Assembly: GCF_932294415.1 (NCBI RefSeq)
Contig: NC_065543.1
Location: forward strand, 30,027,530 to 30,091,529
Reading direction: 5' to 3'
Length of the DNA stretch: 64,000 bases
DNA from: Quercus robur
Taxonomy: Eukaryota > Streptophyta > Magnoliopsida > Fagales > Fagaceae
Each line of letters opens with the position of its first letter. Positions within the stretch are counted from its first letter, which is position 1. A model generated the notes under the pieces. It made no database searches, was not told the origin of the DNA, and saw only the letters and a list, made by a program, of their open reading frames with translations. Made by a program: the position numbers and the translations under genes. Positions 23,514-33,840 of this stretch are shown here, piece after piece.

Positions 23514-23840
23514 GTCATGCGCTTTCAGTACCTTTACAATATCCTTATATTCAGATGTTAATTTTTGTCTTATAATGATCTGGGTTGATTGATATCTATC
23601 CATATAATGCATAGAGCTCTAGTTGCTAGTTCAGCCAGTTTGATGGCTCTATATGAACTAGCGGTTTTTGCGCTGCCTTAGGAATAAGATCTATGTATGT
23701 GCAAAGGAGAATTTTTTTTTTTTGTTGATAAGTAATAAGATTATATAAATCTGAAAAAATGAGCCACCCAAGTATACAGGAAATATATTGGTTTGACAAT
23801 TAGTACATTGGACTTGATGTATTTGGTTGTAGTATGTGGC
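23514..23840. other. Non-coding stretch, nothing recognised
   Basis: AT-rich; no further SCY1-like exon seen. Confidence 0.5.
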
Positions 23841-24172
23841 TTTTGTGCATGATTGTGGTTTTTTTTTTTTTTTTTTAAGAAAATCTTATTTTGAGGGTCA
23901 AAAGACCCTTAAATAACCTTATTTATCAAGGGTTGTACATGTAGATCTTTTAACCCTTGGTAAATAAGGTTATTTAAGGGTCTCTTGACCCTTAAAATAA
24001 GATTAGAGCACTTGTTTGAGGGCCATGAAGGCCTTCAAAATTTCTTTTTTGACGGTATAAGTTTCGAAGGTTATTAAGGGTCGATTTTACTCTTAAAATA
24101 ATTTTTCTCGATGTTTTTCAATACCTTTTTCAAGGATTTTGACCCTTGAAAAAAGTTAGCTTTGTTGTAGTG
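23841..24172. mobile_element. CACTA-type right-end block, copy A
   Basis: 332 bp ending 'gttgtagtg' (reverse complement CACTACAAC). Collinear with 26267-27106 (without the LINE there), sharing 'ttgtgcatgattgtggttt', 'gattagagcacttgttt' and 'aggattttgacccttgaaaa'. It contains the long hairpin at 23882-24004. Immediately to the right lies a LINE RNase H fragment, so the block was probably inserted into a LINE relic. Confidence 0.55.
23882..24004. repeat. Long inverted repeat (hairpin), 53-bp arms
   Basis: Arms 23882-23934 and 23952-24004 match at 50 of 53 positions when one is reverse-complemented, with a 17-nt loop. Each arm contains 'agacccttaaataacctta' or its complement. Not followed by a T-run typical of a terminator; it is best read as part of the CACTA-like end. 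Confidence 0.8.
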
Positions 24173-24430
24173 AATCTGGCAACATGTCCTGCAGAGTTGC
24201 AAGCTCTCCTAATCCATACAAAAGAAATAGCATGAAAAACTTGGAATAAGAAAGAATATTGGAGATAGCAGCACTAATGGACCAGTCAGGGGCAATACTT
24301 TTGTCCATTAGGGGGTCAAAACAGCACTCCGCATCATCCTCGAAGATAGCGTGGCTCCAACACTCTTTTTGCCATCTCCACAGCCCGAGGTAGAGCCTCA
24401 GCCTCAGCTTGTTCGGGGGGCGGGGTTTGA
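24173..24430 (-). pseudogene. LINE RNase H-like fragment
   Basis: On the minus strand, pieces in two frames read QAEAEALPRAVEMAK, then WSHAIFEDDAECCFDPL, DWSISAAISNILSYS and (another frame) RRACNSAG.VA. This is the RVT_3 RNase H-type domain found at the end of plant L1-like LINE ORF2. It is frameshifted and cut off at the CACTA-like end. Confidence 0.6.
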
Positions 24431-24476
24431 GTTTTTTGGTTATTCTAGCCCTGATAATTTGTGATAACAAGCGATT

Positions 24477-25345
24477 GGGTTTTGAAAACCACTATTGAAT
24501 CAAGTTGTTACGTTCTCTCTACGTCAAGTAACCAACATTTATTAATGACTTTTGGTAAATTACATAAACTTTGAATTTTTAAAATTATATAACAAGTGTT
24601 GGGTTTTGAAAACTACTATTGAATCAAGTGGTTGTGTTCTCTCTGCATCAAGTAGCCAACATTTATTAATAACTGATAAATTACATAAAATTTGACTTTT
24701 TTAAATTATATATTATATAATAAGCGTTGGGTTTTGAAAACCACTATTGAATCAAGTAGCTATGTTCTCTCTATGCCAAGTAGCCAACATTTATTAATAA
24801 CTTTTGATAAATTACATAAACTTTGACTTTTTTAAATTATATATTATACAAGTACTGGGTTTTGAAAACTACTATTGAATCAAGTTGCTATGTTCTCTCT
24901 ACGCCAAGTAGCCAACATTTATTAATGACTTTTGATAAATTAAATAAACTTTGAATTTTTTAAATTATATATTATATAACAAGTGTTGGGTTTTGAAAAC
25001 TACTATTGAATCAAGTTGCTACGTTCTCTCTACGCCAAGTAACCAACATTTATTAATGACTTTGATAAATTACATAAACTTTGACTTTAAAATTATATAT
25101 TCTATAACAAGCGTTGGGTATTGAAAACCACTATTGAATCAAGTTGCTACGTTCTCTCTACACCAAGTATCCAACACTTATTAATGACTTTGATAAATTA
25201 CATAAACTTTGAATTTTTAAAATTATATATTATATAACACGCGATGGGTTTTGAAAACCACTATTGAATCAAGTTGCTACATTCTCTCTATACCAAGTAG
25301 CCAACATTTATTAATGACTTTGATAAATTATATAATTTCGATGCA
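24477..25345. repeat. Seven-unit tandem array, about 128-bp period
   Basis: Units begin with 'gggttttgaaaac' (or 'gggtattgaaaac') at 24477, 24601, 24729, 24857, 24988, 25116 and 25246, giving spacings of 124, 128, 128, 131, 128 and 130 bp. Each has 'ctattgaatcaag', 'ttctctct', 'caagta.ccaacatttatta' and 'gataaattacataaac'. Diverged single copies of the same unit lie at about 30500-30960 and 47100-47560, upstream of CYP82 copies 2 and 4. Non-coding. Confidence 0.92.
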
Positions 25346-25899
25346 AGTTGGTTCTTAGATTTCCTTTAGAATGAAAGTAGCTATGAAGCCCCTTTCTTAC
25401 AGTTTGGGTTAGCTTCATATTAAACTATAATTTTGGAAGAAGACCATGAATCTATATTTTGCTCTGTAACCCACCAACTCAATGGGAAAAGGTAATGGGT
25501 TTTGGGGTATGAACAAACGGAAAGAAAGAATCCTACATTCTGTTATCAGCAAGCTGTGATAGGGGGGCCTTTAGTCTACCATATTTGTATTTAAAGAAAC
25601 AAAATTTTCCATGGCAAACAAATCAAGTATTAAAAAAATATTTTCCAGTCCGTCAGATGAGAGATTAAAGTTCATGTAGCTATCAAAGGAAGGTTCATTT
25701 TTGTACCATATCAAATATTTTTCGTTCAGATGAGAATTTCTCTAGTGTACTAGGTTTGTTGTTAAAATTGCATAATTATAATATTGTTTTATATAAATTG
25801 AGAATGTATTATTAAAATTTAAAATGACTTATTTTTTAAATAAATCATAATTAATTGACTAATTTAAACATATTCAAGAATATTTAAAAAATGCACACC
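25346..25899. other. Flank of the tandem array
   Basis: Continues the family for a short distance ('gtttgggttagcttcatatt' near 25404), then unrecognised AT-rich sequence. No gene. Confidence 0.5.
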
Positions 25900-26215
25900 C
25901 CAACTCCATGGAACACATATTAACATGTGACTTTAAGTTTAAATTATTATATAAGTTTAGAATTATAACATTGTTTTTTGTTTCCAAATGTAAGTATAAT
26001 GCCTATATTATTGAAACTTGAATTTTAAAGTAATCTATAGAATATTTATCATTTTTATTGCTTTTTTAAGGCCCATATCTCTAATTTCTAAAGCCTACTT
26101 TGTTTGTATTTTTTAGCCCAAAACTAAAGATTTTAGCCTAAATAGAAAAAAAAAAAAAAAATTCATACTTTTCAACCCAAAAATTAAGAATCAATTTAAT
26201 AATAAAAAATCTTAA
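25900..26215. repeat. Segmental repeat shared with 41780-42130
   Basis: Collinear landmarks include 'ttgaaacttgaattttaaag', 'gaatatttatcat', 'attttagccyaaatagaa' and 'ttttaaccyaaaaattaaga'. The paired copy is 3' of CYP82 copy 3, and this one is 3' of CYP82 copy 2, so it marks the shared downstream end of the duplicated P450 unit. A (TA)n microsatellite follows at about 26225-26262. Confidence 0.7.
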
Positions 26216-26219
26216 TTTT

Positions 26220-26266
<47 letters not shown>

Positions 26267-26268
<2 letters not shown>

Positions 26269-27106
26269 TTTGTGCATGATTGTGGTTTTTAAAAAAATAA
26301 ATAAATAAAATCTTATTTTTAGGTCAAGTGATCTCTTAAATAACATTTTACATCTTTTAAATCTCGGTAAAAGGTTATTTAAGGATCTCTTGACCATCAT
26401 GATAAGATTAGAGCACTTGTTTTGAGGGATAGGAAGGCCTTCAAAATTTCATTTTCGATGGTATATGTTTCAAAGATTATCAGGACTCTGTGTGGGTGTG
26501 GTTATCCGAGATAGCAGGGGCTTGGTGATTGCTGCAGGTAGCAAAGTCTTAAATGGAGCTTTTGCTGCAGATGTCACGGAAACACTTGCTGTAGAGGAAG
26601 GAATCCGCTTGGCAAAGGAGTTGGAGCTTCTCCAAGTGATTATCGAGTCCGATTCAGTCGTGGTGGTTGAAGCCATTAGTGTAGGCAATTGTAATGGAGG
26701 GCTGGGTCCGATCATTCAAGGTTCTCTAGAGCTGCTGCGTTCCTTTAAGAGCTGGAAAGTGAGGCACCTGAAAAGGGAATACAACAAGGCAGCACATGTT
26801 TTGGCACAAGCTGCTAAGGCAACTGGAACATCTCAACAGTGGAGAGGTTTAGAGCCCCCAATGATCCAGAGGGTTCTTCTAGTGGATAGGGCTAAATGCT
26901 AAATTTGTTTTTGTATTCCATGTATCTGCCTCTCTTTGGGCCTCTGTTGTAAGCCAATTTCAGGTTAATGAAATATCCAAGTTCAGTTTCAAAAAAAAAA
27001 AAAAAAAAAAGATTATCAGCACTCTTAAAATAATTTTTTTCAAGGTTTTTTATTACTTTTTTTTAAGGATTTTGACCCTTGAAAAAAAGTTAGATTTGTT
27101 GTAGTG
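26267..27106. mobile_element. CACTA-type right-end block, copy B (contains a LINE)
   Basis: The same block as 23841-24172, ending 'gttgtagtg' at 27106, but split by the LINE at 26484-27007. Its right edge is exactly where exon 2 of CYP82 copy 2 stops, so this insertion (or a linked deletion) removed the 3' end of that gene. Confidence 0.55.
26484..27007 (+). mobile_element. 5'-truncated LINE (L1-type) with RNase H domain and poly-A
   Basis: Flanked by the target duplication AAAGATTATCAG (26472-26483 and 27008-27019). It carries an intact reading frame to a TAA/TAG-type end near 26902: CVGVVIRDSRGLVIAAGSK, AVEEGIRLAKEL, VIIESDSVVVVEAI and REYNKAAHVLAQAAKATG. This is the C-terminal RNase H-like (RVT_3) domain of plant LINE ORF2, with the D, E and D-type acidic positions in place. 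A 3' untranslated tail and poly-A (26991-27010) follow. Extreme 5' truncation is usual for L1 retrotransposition. Confidence 0.88.
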
Positions 27107-29892
27107 TCAGGTCGAAATTCAGTTGGATCCACCCACACACTTGGATCTCGAAGGAGTTTTGGAAAATTAACAAGGAGTCGTGTGCCTGTTGGGAAGTTAT
27201 TGCCAGCCAAAGTACAGTTTTCCAAGGACTCATGCGGCACTAAGAGTGGTGCAGCAGGATATAAACGCATTGTTTCTTTGAGGATAGCTTGGAGATACTC
27301 CAGGTTTTTCACATCTGATTCCTGCACTTGCCTTTCTCTACCAACTTGGACATCTAATTCTTGTTGAGCTTTCTTTAGATCTTCACGGTTATTGAGAAGT
27401 AAAGAGAGAGCCCATGTCAATGTTATTGTTGTCATATCTGTGGCGGCTAAGATAAGACCCTACAATGCAAAAGTAATGTAAATGGAATGTGGCGAATTGA
27501 CGTGATCCTAACTCCACAATAAGATAAGAGTAAATCAATTTTGCTATTTTCAGTAACATGTCGTAGACAATTTCGTCTTGGTGAATGACTTATTTGAAAT
27601 ACTAATATTGGATCACCAATTTTGAATCGACTAACCGATTTTGGGCCACGACATATGACAAAGGATTTCTTAAAGGAGTGTTCAAAAATCAAAATAGCTC
27701 TACTACCCAACACCTCCCCCTCCCCACCCAAGAAAAAAAAAAAAACTTCGTTTGCCTATGCGTATTTGATATTTAGCTTCAAATGAGAAAATATTCTTAT
27801 ACACTCGTTAATATATACTACTATATAGTACTTATAATTTCACACATGTTGTCCACATGATTTTATACACGTCCACACTTAATAATGAAATGCATAATAT
27901 GTACAAACAACGTACACTAATGACTGTATAATAAGCCCTGTTTGATATTTAGCAATTTTTAAGTAGTGTTTATTGTATGCATGAATTAATATGGTTATAA
28001 AAAAACAAAGGGGTCAAAAAAAAAAGCTCTTACCAAAGATGTAGCTTTGACGATTGTATCAGCATCATAACTAGAAATCTCATCCTCATCAGTGACAATG
28101 GATAACAATGCATCCATAAAATCTTGGTTTTCCTTCATCCCACCACACAATTTCCTCTGCTTATGTTCTTCTAGCCAACCTCCAACCATATGATCCAATT
28201 CTTTGGCTGCCTTCTTCATAGCTTTCCCATATCCTCCCACGTCCAACCATCTTAGATAAGGTAGTGCATCTGACACCACAAATGTCCCACTCAAATGGAA
28301 AAAATCTCTCAATGCCTTTCGACAATTATCATTCCCTTCATTCTCATCCTTGGTCGTAGCCCCACCAAATCTCTTCCCTACAACCATCCTGTATACCATA
28401 TTTAGTGTTGTATACCCAAACCATCTTTCCATATCCACAAACTTCTTGTTTTTCTTGCCCAATTGTTCAAATATCTCTTTTAGAGAATCATTTACCTCCG
28501 CCTCTCTAATGTGTTTGAGCGTCTCAAGGCGATGATTTGAGAGAACTTCTAGCATGGTCATTTTTCTCATTTGGCGCCAATATGGACCATAAGGGCTAAA
28601 CCCAAACATGGCATAGTTGTAGCCCAATAGTTATAGACCTAGAGCTTTTGGACGGTTGGCAAAGGCTTAGTCATTAGTGGTAAAACATTCTTTAGCTATC
28701 TCCCAACTGCTTACTACTAGAGTTCGATGCACACCCAACCAAATAGTGAAGATTGGTCCATACTTGTCGGCCATGTTACCCAAGGTAATATGGGGTGGTT
28801 GTGACCCTCCTAATAGGCGGGGGTAGGGCTGTAAATGAATCAAGCCGATTATAAACAATTCAGGCTTAGCTCGATAAAAAACTTGTTTGTGTTTGTTTGT
28901 TTATAAATAAGCCAAGTTTGAGCCTTAGTCTTAGGCTCGTTTAATAAACAAATTAAGCTCAAGCAAAAAAAAATTGTTCACAAACAAGCTTATGAGCTAT
29001 TAGGCTTGATACACAACAATTCAAGCATAGACTTATTTATAAATTCATATGTGCTAGCTAAATATATTCATTACACATATCTTAATAATGATATTGCCAA
29101 CATGGGATCACTACCTATATTACCTTAATTTTTCCTTCCTTTAAACTGATCAAGAACCACTTTAGACTGTGGTTACATTCAAAAATAAATAAATAATTAA
29201 GTAGACCACATATGATCCTTCCCTATCAATCATCTAAAGTAAAGTTATGAAACATGTTAATATTTTCTCATTAATAATAGTTACAAATAGATATTTTTCT
29301 AGTCCTTCACCATCTAACGTGAGTATAAAAATTGTATTTTAAACAATTGTTGAACCTGTGGACAAGGAATGATGAATGAATGAATTTAATTATGTAAATT
29401 ATTAATTTGAATAATGGCTAATCATAAGTAGGACTAGATGCATGATAAAATGAGTATACTATTTTTTTTTCTTTTTTCCTAATTTTAGAGATTTAAGCAT
29501 TTAATAATGTAATTTTTTTAGATCTTAAGCTCAAAGACTTGACTGAGCTCGAGTTTGAGCTTGATATTAAGCTTGAGTTTGGCTTGACTAATTAATCAAA
29601 CCAAGCCAAGTTCAAGCTTTTTAGCTTTCTCATGAGCTCAAACTCAAGCACTATTTTTAGGCTTGTCACAAGCTCAAGCTTTTGATTTTTCCTAACGAGC
29701 TAAGCTTGAACATACACTACTCGACAAAACTTGGTTCGTTTACAGCCTTAGGTGGAGGTGGCCTATCAAAGGCCATGCACTGCCAACTTCTAGTGGAACT
29801 TCCATTTTCCTATCAGATTTTTGAACTCTTCCTGATATCCATAAGTATAAAAGAAAGAATAGAAATAGGAAAAAGGCTAAGATGCTGGCCAT
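27107..29892 (-). pseudogene. CYP82 pseudogene, copy 2
   Basis: Exon 1 runs 29892-29751 and 28823-28034, split by a hAT element. Exon 2 starts at 27459 and is cut at 27107, right after the FRP of the PERF region. The haem loop with its cysteine and the last 90 or so residues are gone, so it cannot bind haem. Two stops lie in exon 1 on the minus strand (within 'aatgactaagcc' near 28672 and 'ggtctataacta' near 28635). The original first ATG is ATT; the next Met (29892) is codon 4 of the family start. Retained motifs: GFSPYGPYWRQ, I-helix AATDMT, ETMR. It is closest by eye to copy 3. The intron (27460-28033) keeps GT-AG ends. No product expected. Confidence 0.93.
28824..29750. mobile_element. 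Non-autonomous hAT-type element in CYP82 copy 2 exon 1
   Basis: 927 bp. Left end TAGGGCTGTAAATGAATCAA; reverse complement of the right end TAAGGCTGTAAACGAACCAA. The 8-bp flanks GGCGGGGG (28816-28823) and GGTGGAGG (29751-29758) correspond to one site, GGTGGAGG, in the intact paralogue (copy 3). Subterminal sequence is rich in 'gagctcgagtttgagcttg' type repeats. No transposase frame. The intact paralogue proves the empty site. Confidence 0.92.
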
Positions 29893-31132
29893 AGAACTAA
29901 TAGAAGATAGAAGCTGTGAAGGAATATTGTAAGAGAAGGAAGAGAGAATATTTGCTATTTATGGACCCTAGACTATGGCAAAGGTGTTCTCATAATGTGA
30001 CATTTCTTAGTTCTTTAACATAAGTTTAAGCACACACCAACCATGAAGTTAGCGGGTACTCCCAAAGCAATGCTCCCCCCTCCCACATGAGGATTGGGCC
30101 CACCTCTCATGTGAGAGGAGAGAGCATTGCTTGGGGAGTACCCAATAAATTTCCTACGCCAACCTCACGTTCAATTATGTAATATGTAGCATATACCAGC
30201 TCCATTTGAGTGAGGCTTTATTTAAGGGTTGTGTTTAGTTTATACACTAGTGTTTAGTTTATTAAAACACTAACGTTTACCCTTTATTTATTATACAATA
30301 AACTGTAACTCAGAACTTGCCATATTTTCCCTAATTGAAAAGAACAATCTTGAAGGTAAGAGAAAATAGACGGGTATTAACATACCATATAATAAAATAA
30401 TCCTAAAATTGTAGATGCCAGCGTCAATTGATTCATATTTATTAAAAATTTTAATGAATTACATAGTCTTCTTTTAATTTGTGAGAATTTCATATTAGAC
30501 TTTGTATTTTAAAAGTTGCTATTGAATCAAGTCGATCATTACAATCTCCCTACGCCAAGTAGCTAACATTTATTAAAGACTTTGATAAACTATATAATTT
30601 TCTTATAGTTTGGTTTAGCTTCAAATTAAACTATAAATATTTTAAAATTATTATATACAATATAATAAAAATTGAATCATAAAAATTTGTGATTGTACCA
30701 AGTGGCTATATTCTCTCTACTTCAACTGGCTAACCTTTTTATTAGACTTTTCTAAATTATATAATTTCCTTATAGTTTGGAGTAGTTTCAAATTAAACCT
30801 TGAATTTTATATTTTTCAATTAAAATCATTAATCATACACCATATAAGAAAAGTTTTGTCCTAAAACCCACGGTTTAGGCAAGTGACTACTTATTCCCTT
30901 ATACCAAGTAGCTAAACCTTTATTAAATACTTGTGTAGTTAAATTATAAGATATTAAATACTTTTCAAATCAAAACCATTTAAATTTCAAATAAATTCAA
31001 TTCATGCTCTCAATGAGATATTATTACTTAAAAGTAGTACAAATTATCATAAATTGTGACTAAAAGTATCACTTAGACAATAACATATTTAGTTATTGTC
31101 ACCATAACAATCATAATTAAATTCATATTATA
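29893..31132 (-). repeat. Promoter flank of CYP82 copy 2, duplicated at 46513-47820
   Basis: Collinear with the region upstream of CYP82 copy 4: TATA-like 'gctatttatgg' (about 29955), 'gcacacac.aacc', 'ttgagtgaggctttattta', 'tagtgtttagttta', then about three diverged copies (30480-30960) of the unit that forms the 24.5-kb array. No gene. The alignment resumes at 38686 beyond the LTR element. Confidence 0.75.
30043..30158. mobile_element. Small fold-back MITE
   Basis: 116 bp between CCAACC repeats (30037-30042 and 30159-30164). Long inverted arms: left 'gggtactcccaaagcaatgc', right (reverse-complemented) 'gggtactccccaagcaatgc', extending through 'cacatgag'. The paralogous promoter flanks of copies 3 and 4 lack it and keep a single 'caacc', confirming insertion. 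Confidence 0.8.
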
Positions 31133-32143
31133 TGATAGGCTAAGAATGTATTGACCCCTTGTGATGAATAAACCAATTAATTAGTCAAATTGATTAATTA
31201 ATCAGATTGACATACAATATGCATGGTAGCACAAACAAATCACCTATTAAACTAAGTATGCAGCAGTAATTAAATTGACACGATGATTTGTTTACGAATG
31301 GGGAAAACCTACACGGCAAAAACTCCACTGGGTGATTTTAAGGTCACCACTCCCGATAATCCACTATTATCAAAATAAAAGGTTACAAGGAATCTCAATA
31401 CCTTATACCAACCTACAGTTAAACTCTTACCCCAATACCTAATTAGACTTGTTCTGTAGTGACAATTTCTCCTTTTCAATGCACAACTCCTAATACGTGA
31501 CTAACCAATTGCGCAGATTCCAGTACGCGACCTGATCACCAACTTGAGAAGAATGTTGGCTGCAAAGTTCTTTAGTTCATCACACGATGAAGATCATGAG
31601 GTTGCTTGGTCACAAAATCTTACGGTGTACAAACACAACAGCTTCTTCAAGAAAAAGAAGAACTAGGACAAACTAGGTTTCCAGTTACACTTTTCTTCAC
31701 ACTTGTGGAATTGTGCTCTTGTGCAACTGTGTGTTACCTTTTACGGCCCTTAAAATAATCCTTATATATGTTTAGATTTGTGAGAAAAGAAAGCCCAAAC
31801 ATACATTCACGGATTAGATGAAAATTAGCTTTGAAAAATTGAACTTCATAAATCTCGACAAATACCCTATTTATCGAGCAGGTGTCGAGCCTCGGGCTGA
31901 AACATTTCTCTTAAATCTCGATAGATACTAGCTGTCGAGTTAGCTGTCGAGATTTAATGAGCAACACTTCTTCACTTGATTCTTGGACAAATTTGCATGG
32001 TTTTAACACATGAACTTTTTCTTGAAGCATTAAACACATCCTAAATCTATCCAATTATAAATAAAATACATTTTGTCAAAAGATTAGCCAATTATATAAA
32101 ATGTTGACATATGTTCCTAACATGAATCACATATGTCCTAACA
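31133..32143 (-). repeat. 3' LTR of the pol-less element
   Basis: 1011 bp, TG...CA on the plus strand; direct copy of 37673-38685. This is the downstream LTR in the element's own orientation. Confidence 0.92.
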
Positions 32144-32709
32144 ATCTCCCCCTTTGGCAATTTGTGATAAAACCACAACAAATAAATGAACATATGAGAT
32201 AAGTCATAAATCACTCAACTCATACTTACTTGTTGAATACAATAAAATCTATCCTAACATAAACTCTTGAAAAACTTTGTAAGAAGAGAGTTTATGGCAA
32301 GTAGACTTTGACAACCTGTATTTTTGAAACACTTTAAACAAAACTCATTAAGGCATCTTAATGTGAAACAAAAATATAAGATTGCATACAAGAAATAAGA
32401 AACATGTGTATTAAGAAAGAAAAGAAACAACACATGTAAAGATAGGTGAAAGAATTGTAATAACAACCTCAAATGTATATATATCAACAAGTACAAGGTT
32501 TGCTATCACAACATGATCACAAGATCTAAGGTACAAGAACAATGTATCTAAAATAGAGAGAAAAGAAAAAGACACATAAAATCTTCACTACATCCCTTAA
32601 ACTATGAACACTCCTCTAACAAAAATCTCCTATACTAACCCTCCCCCTACGAATATGACTACTCTCATATCCAAAACAATTTTCCCTTTTTGTCATAAGT
32701 GACAAAGGA

Positions 32710-33840
32710 TAAGTATATCAAGTAGACATCTCATCAGCACTGGAAGAGCTAGTATCATCATCCTCATCAGCATCAAAAGCATCAGTATCACCATCATCGT
32801 CCTCATCCTCAGATGCCGGTAGAGAAGGAGAAGAAGCAGCAATGTAACCACCTATGGCAACCTAGTGTCGTGTGATATGACCAACACGGGTGTTCACCTG
32901 ACACAACTCATTACTGAGAGTATTGAGGCGAGCATCCATGCGCACAAGTTGTGTATGGAGCTGTAGAAGCTAGAGGAATCATCGTCCCGGGCCGACTCAA
33001 ACGTAGCTGCGCCTCGCTCCGTTTAACGGTAGCAACGTCTATGACAGACATGACATGAAAGTGGTCAGAAAGGGGAAAGGGAACAGAAAAATGGCGTAAA
33101 ATCCTCGTAATAGCTGAAGGGAAGATAAGCTTATCACGAGTCACTGTATCCCTATACACATATATGAGTGAGAGAATAAAATGAGAAGGAAAATCTATAG
33201 TAAGATGCTCTAAGAGGGAAAGCAAAAATCAAGCACAAGGCTCTATAATAGAATTATAATCAGATAAAGGATGCAAAACAAAAGTCATAACCAGGTTCAT
33301 AAACCTAGGACCTTTAGTAAAGGCCGTACAAGAAGTGAACTGACGATCGCCCCAATTAGAGGGACACTCACAAAAAGAAGATATGAGCTCATCTTTAGAC
33401 ACGGTCTTAAGATGATCACAACCATGGTAGTTAGGATGCGCTACCCTGTGGACATGGAGCACATCGGATACAATATCCGAAGTGACCACGATGTGCATAC
33501 CTCGAACGTGAGTAACAAAGAGAGGTACTGAATAATCAAATTCATGCATGTTGGAGTAGAACTCTTGTATAAGCATGGATGGACAAGTGATCGGAACATC
33601 ACACAGTGACTCCCAACCTCTACTGTGTATAACAGTGGGTAGGTCAGTGTTGGAGAAGCCCGACAAAATGACTTGGTGTTCTGAATGAATGCCTCGTCTA
33701 GAAAAGTTCTCTGAAAAGTCCTGTCCAGCTTTATCATTATGGAACCGAACATGTGAGGGAGTAGAATCAGAAGAAGTGGATGCCCCAGAACGAAGAGGGT
33801 TCCGAGACGTAATAGATTTACGTTTAGGTGCCATGATGCA
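32710..33840 (-). pseudogene. 3' ORF: plant 'envelope-like / putative plant transposon protein'
   Basis: Begins MAPKRKSITSRNPLRSGAST at about 33833 and continues through EFYSNMHEFDYSVPLFVTHV, KDELISSFCECPSNWGDRQ and FVLHPLSDYNSI before a stop near 33229. It resumes in FLLSLLEHLTIDFPSHFIL... to about 32910, and ends in an acidic Ser/Asp/Glu-rich tail (about 32870-32715). This protein type is found near the 3' end of several plant LTR elements, between pol (absent here) and the 3' LTR, and has been called envelope-like in Sirevirus relatives; its function is unproved. Broken by stops. Confidence 0.7.

Larger units (their letters stand above)
8478..24172. mobile_element. Possible gene-carrying CACTA-type element (hypothesis)
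   Basis: The left boundary reads CACTACAAAAAACATG and the right boundary, reverse-complemented, CACTACAACAAAGCTA; both are typical En/Spm (CACTA) termini. The same 3 bp, AAT, lie outside each end (8475-8477 and 24173-24175), the TSD size of this superfamily. Between them are three host gene fragments on the same strand, each lacking its 3' part: ABCG, UDP-glucose epimerase and SCY1-like. Doubts: the ends match beyond CACTACAA only in part, no transposase is seen, a 3-bp match can be chance, and the 332-bp right-end block also exists as a separate unit at 26267-27106. Confidence 0.3.

Noticed and set aside
24477-25345. CRISPR-like array
   Set aside because: Units are directly adjacent 124-131-bp tandem repeats with no short-repeat/unique-spacer pattern, in a plant nuclear context.
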